From contig JAFSWA010000074.1 of the NCBI GenBank assembly GCA_017444705.1, positions 1 to 11,763 on the forward strand: a stretch of DNA of 11,763 nt, written 5' to 3'. Each line of letters starts with the position of its first letter. Positions within the stretch are counted from its first letter, which is position 1. Positions 7,241 through 11,763 of this stretch are shown in pieces. Origin of the DNA: a bacterium (lineage in GTDB: Bacteria; Cyanobacteriota; Vampirovibrionia; Gastranaerophilales; Gastranaerophilaceae). Both the position numbers and the translations under genes were made by a program. A model generated the notes under the pieces. It was given only the letters and a program-made list of their open reading frames with translations, was not told where the DNA came from and searched no databases.

Positions 7241-8191
7241 AGAGCCGTAGTATTTGATAACGAATTAAAACTTGATAAGAATTATGTTAAGCCGTCTCCA
7301 AAAGGAAATGAAGCATTAATCAAGACAAAAATGGTCGGAATTTGTAACACTGATTATGAAATTACCCTCGGTTATATGGGGTATAAAGGAGTTATCGGAC
7401 ATGAATTCGTAGGAATTGTTGAAGAGTGTGCGGATAAATCATTAATCGGCAAAAGAGTAGTGGGTGATATTAATTGCGGCTGCGGAGAATGTGAATGGTG
7501 CAAAAAAGATTTACACAGACATTGTCCTAATCGTCAGACGCTCGGAATTTGGCAAAAAGACGGTTGTTTCTCCGATTATTTTACACTTCCTGTAAATAAT
7601 CTGCTTGAAGTGCCTGAAAATGTTTCAGTTGAGGAAGCTGTATTTACGGAACCTCTTGCTGCAGCATTAGAAATATTAGAACAAGTAAAAATTCAACCCA
7701 TACAAAAAGTTTTGGTCTTAGGTGACGGAAAATTGGGAATAATCATTGCACTTGCACTGAATGCGTCGGGACTTGATGTTACATTGGTCGGTAAACATAA
7801 GGATAAACTTGCTATTGCCCAAAAACAAGGTGTTAAGACCTCACTTTTAGACGAAATAGAAGTAAAAAAAGAATGGGATTTTGTTGTTGAGGCAACAGGT
7901 TCAATAACAGGATTTGAAACATCAATATCACTTGTAAAACCAAGAGGTACACTCATTTTAAAAAGTACAATAGTTGCCAGTAAAGAATTTAATTTTTCAT
8001 CACTTGTTGTTGATGAGGTTACGATTGTCGGTTCCCGATGCGGAAGATTTCAACCTGCTTTAAGAATGTTGGAACAAAAAAGAATTGATTTAAAACCTCT
8101 TATTTCTGAAATTTTTGATGTTGAAAATGTAATTGAAGCATTTGAATCTAATAAAAGAAAAGATACGGTAAAGATATTAGTTAAGTTTTAG
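7238..8191 (+). CDS. Zinc-dependent medium-chain alcohol/polyol dehydrogenase (MDR family)
   Basis: This 317-residue cytosolic oxidoreductase would oxidise an alcohol or reduce a carbonyl using NAD(P). Catalytic-zinc ligands are C36 (in GICNTD), H55-E56 (in GHEF) and E138 (in TEPLAAAL). The structural-zinc loop is complete: C82, C85, C88 and C96 in the classic 2-2-7 spacing. The Rossmann motif is G162-D-G164-KL-G167. After the second strand the protein has VGKHKDK with no acidic residue at the usual NAD-selecting position, so NADPH use is possible. The protein is somewhat shorter than the 340-350 residues usual for threonine or sorbitol dehydrogenases but lacks no catalytic element. The substrate cannot be assigned. 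It lies between the R3H gene (9-nt gap) and hydF (8-nt gap), so it may take part in fermentative redox balance. Confidence 0.88.
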   Translation: MRAVVFDNELKLDKNYVKPSPKGNEALIKTKMVGICNTDYEITLGYMGYKGVIGHEFVGIVEECADKSLIGKRVVGDINCGCGECEWCKKDLHRHCPNRQTLGIWQKDGCFSDYFTLPVNNLLEVPENVSVEEAVFTEPLAAALEILEQVKIQPIQKVLVLGDGKLGIIIALALNASGLDVTLVGKHKDKLAIAQKQGVKTSLLDEIEVKKEWDFVVEATGSITGFETSISLVKPRGTLILKSTIVASKEFNFSSLVVDEVTIVGSRCGRFQPALRMLEQKRIDLKPLISEIFDVENVIEAFESNKRKDTVKILVKF

Positions 8192-8199
8192 AGGAAAAA

Positions 8200-9405
8200 A
8201 TGGAAAAAACCTCACGAGGAAATAGGCTTCATATAGGTTTTTACGGTAGAGTTAATGTCGGGAAATCCACTCTGATTAATAAAATTGTTAATCAAGAAGT
8301 TTCTATTGTTTCGGAACAAAAAGGAACGACTACGGATGTTGTTTATAAAACAATGGAACTTTTACCGATAGGACCTGTTGTTTTAATGGATACGGCAGGT
8401 GTTGATGATAATACTTCATTAGGGAAAAAACGTATTAAAAAAACTGCCGAAACACTTGACAAAGCAGATATTGCAGTAATTATATGTGATTATAACGGTT
8501 GGAGTGAAGCTGAAGAGGAAATTGCAAGAAAGGCAAAAGATATTAATACTCCGATTCTTGCTGTAATTACCAAAAATGATGTTAAAAAAGTATCGACAAC
8601 TAACCTTGATAAAGTCAAAAAATTTACAAAAAATATTATTATAACAAATCAAAATGATAATAAGCTTATTACTGAATTTAAAAATTTGCTGATAGAAATT
8701 TTACCTGAGGATTATATAAAAGACGAAACGGTTACAGGTAATTTGGTAAGGGAAAAAGACATTGTAATTTTGGTGATTCCGATAGACAAAGAGGCTCCGA
8801 AGGGCAGATTGATTTTGCCTCAGGTTCAGATGATTCGTGAATTGTTGGATAAAAATGCAAAAGTCGTTATTGTGAAAGAAAATGAGCTAAAAGAGGTGAT
8901 TGAGGAGTTAAATACTCAGCCGAAATTAGTTATCACTGATTCACAAGCTTTCAAAAAAGTATCGGAAATTGTACCAAAAAATATCATGCTTACATCTTTT
9001 TCAATTTTGCTTGCAAATTCAAAAGGTGATATTAATATCTTTTTAAATGGTGCAAAATCGATTGATAGGCTTCAAGTAAATGATAAAATTCTGTTTTTTG
9101 AAAGTTGCACACATCATGCCATTGATGATGATATTGCAAGGGTAAAAATCCCCAAAATGTTAGAAAAAAAAACAGACAAAAAATTCAGATATGAATATCA
9201 TTCAGGATGTGCAATGCCTGAGAATATAAACGAATATTCTTTAATTATTCACTGCGGTGCTTGCATGACAAATAAAAAAGAAGTTTTAACTAGAATAAAC
9301 AAGGCACAGTCGCTAAATATTCCGATAACAAACTACGGTGTTGTAATTGCATACTGTTTGGGAATTGCAGAAAGAGCAGTCCTGCCATTAAAACTATATA
9401 AATAA
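8200..9405 (+). CDS. hydF: [FeFe]-hydrogenase maturation GTPase HydF
   Basis: HydF is the scaffold on which the 2Fe subcluster of the [FeFe]-hydrogenase H-cluster is built with HydE and HydG before transfer to apo-hydrogenase. The GTPase domain (residues about 8-170) has G1 G16-RVNV-G21-K22-S23, G2 GTTTD (42-46), G3 DTAG (64-67) and G4 TKND (124-127). A dimerisation segment follows. The C-terminal cluster-binding domain has C303-T-H305 and H351-C352-G-A-C355, matching the diagnostic CxH...HCxxC with 45 residues between. The length of 401 is normal for the family. The start is an ATG after TAGAGGA that overlaps the dehydrogenase stop. No hydE, hydG or hydrogenase gene is in this window, so the rest of the pathway must be elsewhere. 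The 3' end lies 1 nt from the convergent pentapeptide gene. Confidence 0.95.
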   Translation: MEKTSRGNRLHIGFYGRVNVGKSTLINKIVNQEVSIVSEQKGTTTDVVYKTMELLPIGPVVLMDTAGVDDNTSLGKKRIKKTAETLDKADIAVIICDYNGWSEAEEEIARKAKDINTPILAVITKNDVKKVSTTNLDKVKKFTKNIIITNQNDNKLITEFKNLLIEILPEDYIKDETVTGNLVREKDIVILVIPIDKEAPKGRLILPQVQMIRELLDKNAKVVIVKENELKEVIEELNTQPKLVITDSQAFKKVSEIVPKNIMLTSFSILLANSKGDINIFLNGAKSIDRLQVNDKILFFESCTHHAIDDDIARVKIPKMLEKKTDKKFRYEYHSGCAMPENINEYSLIIHCGACMTNKKEVLTRINKAQSLNIPITNYGVVIAYCLGIAERAVLPLKLYK

Positions 9406-9406
9406 A

Positions 9407-9937
9407 TTAGTAGTCGCTGTTTCCGGTATATTCTTCTTCATCTTGCAAAGAAGATAAGTCACTTGTGGCAGTGGAATCAAAATCACTCGGCAAATATTCA
9501 TCATCAGGCCATACGGTTGTTTCGTCAAAACGAGAGGCCTGCAAATTAATTGCGGATGAAAAATCAGTACTGTCAAAAGTTGTTTCAAGTAAAATTGCAC
9601 CCGCCATGTCTGCATCAGTAAAATTACAATATTCAACCTGTGAATAGCTTAAATTTGTACCGTTTAAAAGAGCATCCGAGAAATCGCATTCAATAATTTT
9701 TGCTCTTGAAAAATCAACAGAAGTTAAATCGCAATTAACAAAACTGCATTTTGTAAGAACTGTTTCAAAAAAAGAACTATCTACAAAATCGGCATCGGTA
9801 AAATCTATATCATAAAGCTCTTTTCCGGAAAAATCCGATTCCGAAAGGTCAAGCTCTTCCGTCAATTCGCTTTTATATTCATTGTATCCGTCTGCATCAT
9901 TAATTATTAAATTATAAATTTCATCTTTTGTTTTCAT
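9407..9937 (-). CDS. Strongly acidic pentapeptide-repeat protein
   Basis: This 176-residue protein starts at the complement of 9935-9937, 6 nt after AGGAGA (complement of 9944-9949). The central hydrophobic residue of A(D/N)LXX-type repeats recurs every five residues without a break from L31 to F126: 20 repeats, or five coils of a right-handed quadrilateral beta-helix. A register shift (L132, F137) leads to TVWPDDEYLP, like the WP tail of many cyanobacterial pentapeptide proteins, and an acidic Ser/Asp tail. Counting by hand gives 42 Asp/Glu against 8 Lys/Arg. No signal peptide or membrane segment is seen, so it is cytosolic. Some family members (MfpA, Qnr) mimic DNA and bind gyrase; the charge here allows but does not prove that. 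The gene is divergent from the GAF-HD-GYP gene and convergent with hydF. Confidence 0.9.
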   Translation of the reverse strand: MKTKDEIYNLIINDADGYNEYKSELTEELDLSESDFSGKELYDIDFTDADFVDSSFFETVLTKCSFVNCDLTSVDFSRAKIIECDFSDALLNGTNLSYSQVEYCNFTDADMAGAILLETTFDSTDFSSAINLQASRFDETTVWPDDEYLPSDFDSTATSDLSSLQDEEEYTGNSDY

Positions 9938-9966
9938 AAATTATCTCCTAACAGAAATTATTTTAT

Positions 9967-9995
9967 ATTATATCTCATATTTTGACAATACTTAA
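9967..9995 (-). promoter_or_regulatory. Candidate promoter of the pentapeptide-repeat gene
   Basis: Read on the minus strand, a perfect TATAAT (complement of 9967-9972) lies about 30 nt upstream of the start codon. At 17-bp spacing the -35 is a weak TTAAGT (complement of 9990-9995). The predicted transcript leader is about 20-25 nt and contains the AGGAGA ribosome-binding site. Confidence 0.45.
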
Positions 9996-10019
9996 TTGAA
10001 AAATAGACCATATTACTTA

Positions 10020-10047
10020 TTGCCCAAAGACGAAAATAGTGTAAAAT
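10020..10047 (+). promoter_or_regulatory. Candidate promoter of the GAF-HD-GYP gene
   Basis: TTGCCC (10020-10025) is separated by 16 bp from TAAAAT (10042-10047), five of six matches to the -10 consensus, giving a leader of about 20 nt. A perfect TTGACA at 9982-9987 lies further upstream but has no good -10 at 16-18 bp. The candidate promoters for the two divergent genes do not overlap within this 136-bp region. Confidence 0.4.
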
Positions 10048-10065
10048 AATAATATAGTTATTTGT

Positions 10066-10071
10066 GAGGAG
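10066..10071 (+). promoter_or_regulatory. Ribosome-binding site with very short spacing
   Basis: GAGGAG ends only 2 nt before the ATG at 10074. The in-frame TGA at 10065-10067 rules out an earlier start, and no ATG in the first 60 codons offers a better-placed alternative, so the short spacing seems real and may lower translation. Confidence 0.5.
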
Positions 10072-10073
10072 TT

Positions 10074-11744
10074 ATGACCGAAAATATTGGGATAACAAAA
10101 GAAATTGAAGAAACACGAAAAAAATACGAACAGGGTGATAATACAGGTGCAATTAGCGGTATTTCTTCTTGTATAGATTCAGCCGTAAAAAATTGTGATA
10201 AAAAGGCTTTGTCTGTATGTCTTGGGCTGAAAAGTTTATATTTATACGGTAAAGAACCTTTTATAAATGTTATGCGAGAGCTTGAAAATGCAAACTTTTT
10301 TGCAAACACAATTAATTTTCAAACAGCAAAAGATATAATAAATTTTATTTACTCTTTTATTTTTTATAAAGAAAATGATATAAATCTTGCAAAAAAATAC
10401 TATAAAGCAATAAGAAATTTTTCAAATATTCCGTTTGATATTAACCGTTTAAAATTTGATTTAATGGAGAGCGATATAATTTCATACGAATCAAATCCTA
10501 TGATAGCACTTATAAATATTGCTAAAACTATTTCATCAAAAACAAATATTGATTCTCTTTTAAAAACTATTGCTGATGAAACTACACATGCTCTTAATGC
10601 GGAAAGATGCTCAGTTTTTATTCTTGATAAAGATACGGAAGAGTTGTGGTCAAAAGTCGCAACCGGGATAGATTTTGAAGAAATAAGATTTCCCATGAAT
10701 AAAGGACTTGCCGGATATGTGGCGATGACTGGTGAAACAGTTAATATTAAAGATGCTTATTCCGATAACAGATTTAATAAAGAAATAGATTTACAGACAG
10801 GTTACCATACAAAAAATATTCTCTGCATGCCAATAAGAAACATGCAATATGAAATAATAGGTGTATTACAGGTTTTAAATAAAATTGACACAAGTTTTTC
10901 TAATTATGATGAGCAACTTTTGGTTACTATAAGTATGAATGCCGGTATTGCAATCGAAAATTCAAGACTGTTTGAACGCCAAAAACAAATGTTGGAAGAA
11001 CAGAAAATGCTTTTCGCAAGTTTTATTGATACTCTTGTTGCATCTATTGATGCAAGAGATAAAATAACATCCGGTCATTCAACGAGAGTAAAACTTTATG
11101 CACAGCTTATCTGTGAACAGATGCAAATAGAGAAGAAAGAAGCATCCTTGATTGAGCAAGCGGCAATTCTTCATGATATAGGCAAAATAGGTATTAAAGA
11201 TGCTGTTTTGCAAAAAGAAGGTCAACTGACAGCTGAAGAATATGCTCATATTCAGGAACACGCAAAAATAACCTATGATATTTTGAGTAAGATTTATGAT
11301 ACAAAAAATACCGAACAGATTTCTCTTATTGCATCTACACATCATGAAAAATATAATGGCACCGGCTATTATAAAGGGTTGGCAAAAACAGATATTCCTC
11401 TTGGCGGAAGGATTTTAGCTGTTGCTGATGTTTTTGATGCAATAACCTCCAAAAGACATTATCGTGATAAAATGCCTATAAAAGACGTTATTTCTATTAT
11501 TATAAAAGATTCCGGTACTCATTTTGATCCTAATGTTACCGATAAATTTCTCTGTATATCTTGCGATAAAATTTTAGATGTAATTTTATATCAGGACACT
11601 GAACAAATTGTCCCAAATGACAGACAAATTCTTTCAAAATACAGTTTAAATGATTTATATGATGCCTTTTGTAAATCGGAAGATGATATATCAGTAAAAC
11701 AAAAAGACCTTACAAATTTATTTAAAAAATATTATAGAATATAA
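10074..11744 (+). CDS. GAF-HD-GYP protein, predicted cyclic-di-GMP phosphodiesterase
   Basis: This 556-residue cytosolic signalling protein has no membrane segment. Residues 1-135 are helical and may be TPR-like. Residues about 145-300 form a GAF domain with GLAGYVAMTGETVNIKDAY, TKNILCMPI and the N269-K270...F275...D279-E280 signature of cyclic-nucleotide-binding GAF domains. A short coiled coil (about 297-315) leads to the HD-GYP domain (about 320-495). Predicted metal ligands are H335, H367-D368, H396, H423-H424 and D452, and K371 of HDIGKIG is present. The position four before H335 is Ile, as expected of a two-metal rather than three-metal site. The GYP motif reads G431-Y432-Y433, with Pro replaced by Tyr. 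HD-GYP enzymes hydrolyse c-di-GMP to pGpG or GMP, and all metal ligands are kept, so activity is likely. Residues 496-556 are an unassigned tail. The next gene follows within 12 nt. Confidence 0.9.
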   Translation: MTENIGITKEIEETRKKYEQGDNTGAISGISSCIDSAVKNCDKKALSVCLGLKSLYLYGKEPFINVMRELENANFFANTINFQTAKDIINFIYSFIFYKENDINLAKKYYKAIRNFSNIPFDINRLKFDLMESDIISYESNPMIALINIAKTISSKTNIDSLLKTIADETTHALNAERCSVFILDKDTEELWSKVATGIDFEEIRFPMNKGLAGYVAMTGETVNIKDAYSDNRFNKEIDLQTGYHTKNILCMPIRNMQYEIIGVLQVLNKIDTSFSNYDEQLLVTISMNAGIAIENSRLFERQKQMLEEQKMLFASFIDTLVASIDARDKITSGHSTRVKLYAQLICEQMQIEKKEASLIEQAAILHDIGKIGIKDAVLQKEGQLTAEEYAHIQEHAKITYDILSKIYDTKNTEQISLIASTHHEKYNGTGYYKGLAKTDIPLGGRILAVADVFDAITSKRHYRDKMPIKDVISIIIKDSGTHFDPNVTDKFLCISCDKILDVILYQDTEQIVPNDRQILSKYSLNDLYDAFCKSEDDISVKQKDLTNLFKKYYRI

Positions 11745-11756
11745 TCTTGGAGAATA

Positions 11757-11763
11757 ATGAAAA
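11757..11763 (+). CDS. Start of a downstream gene (truncated by the window)
   Basis: ATG AAA A follows GGAG (11749-11752) by 4 nt and lies 12 nt after the stop of the GAF-HD-GYP gene. This is the layout of a co-transcribed gene, but only two codons are visible, so its product is unknown. Confidence 0.5.

Noticed and set aside
9465..9647. Plus-strand open frame within the pentapeptide gene
   Set aside because: The minus-strand frame has 20 in-register repeats and a good ribosome-binding site, so this is its shadow.
9982..9987. Perfect TTGACA -35 element in the divergent intergenic region
   Set aside because: No acceptable -10 occurs 16-18 bp downstream; a better -35/-10 pair is found at 10020-10047.
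1..11763. Absence of TGA stop codons as a sign of a recoded genetic code
   Set aside because: Eight genes are too few, no in-frame TGA interrupts a conserved domain, and Trp is encoded by TGG throughout the conserved motifs.

Overview
This AT-rich window holds eight genes and the first codons of a ninth, with no RNA gene, insertion sequence, phage module or CRISPR array. The best guess for the source is a gut bacterium of the non-photosynthetic cyanobacterial sister lineage (Melainabacteria/Vampirovibrionia, probably Gastranaerophilales). The grounds are a Ycf45-type AAA+R3H protein typical of cyanobacteria and relatives, an [FeFe]-hydrogenase maturase pointing to anaerobic hydrogen metabolism, a WP-tailed pentapeptide-repeat protein of a cyanobacterial style, and very low GC. 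This is inference from gene content; no marker gene is present. All eight stops are TAA or TAG (four each), and no in-frame TGA is needed as a codon, so the standard bacterial code fits.

Left third (1-5545, + strand): three poorly characterised proteins that look like one accessory island. The first is open at the left edge of the window. It has charged coiled-coil stretches, then five Gly/Ala-rich hydrophobic segments, then a low-complexity linker, and ends in a cysteine-phosphatase domain (CX5R loop). The second is a short free-standing protein that is almost only the same phosphatase domain; 34 of 82 residues match without gaps (hand count). The third is a 751-residue protein ending in a HEALH zinc-protease motif with a plausible third ligand 48 residues later. 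None of the visible N-termini has a classical signal peptide. Two of them carry an NFK(G/S) motif in an Asn-rich leader. The set reads as candidate effectors or toxins that modify phosphorylated molecules and cut proteins, but delivery and targets are unknown.

Middle (5633-9405, + strand): a tight housekeeping-like operon of a Ycf45-like AAA ATPase with C-terminal R3H domain, a zinc-dependent medium-chain dehydrogenase, and HydF, the [FeFe]-hydrogenase maturation GTPase and scaffold. The two internal junctions are alike: the TAG stop lies inside the Shine-Dalgarno sequence of the next gene.

Right (9407-11763): a strongly acidic pentapeptide-repeat protein on the minus strand ends 1 nt from the hydF stop and is divergent from a + strand GAF-HD-GYP protein. 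The latter is a predicted cyclic-di-GMP phosphodiesterase whose GAF domain has the cyclic-nucleotide-binding NK-F-DE signature and whose GYP motif reads GYY. A further + strand gene begins at the right edge.

The points most worth following are the tandem phosphatase modules beside a metalloprotease, the cyclic-nucleotide-type GAF coupled to a variant HD-GYP, and the very acidic pentapeptide protein.
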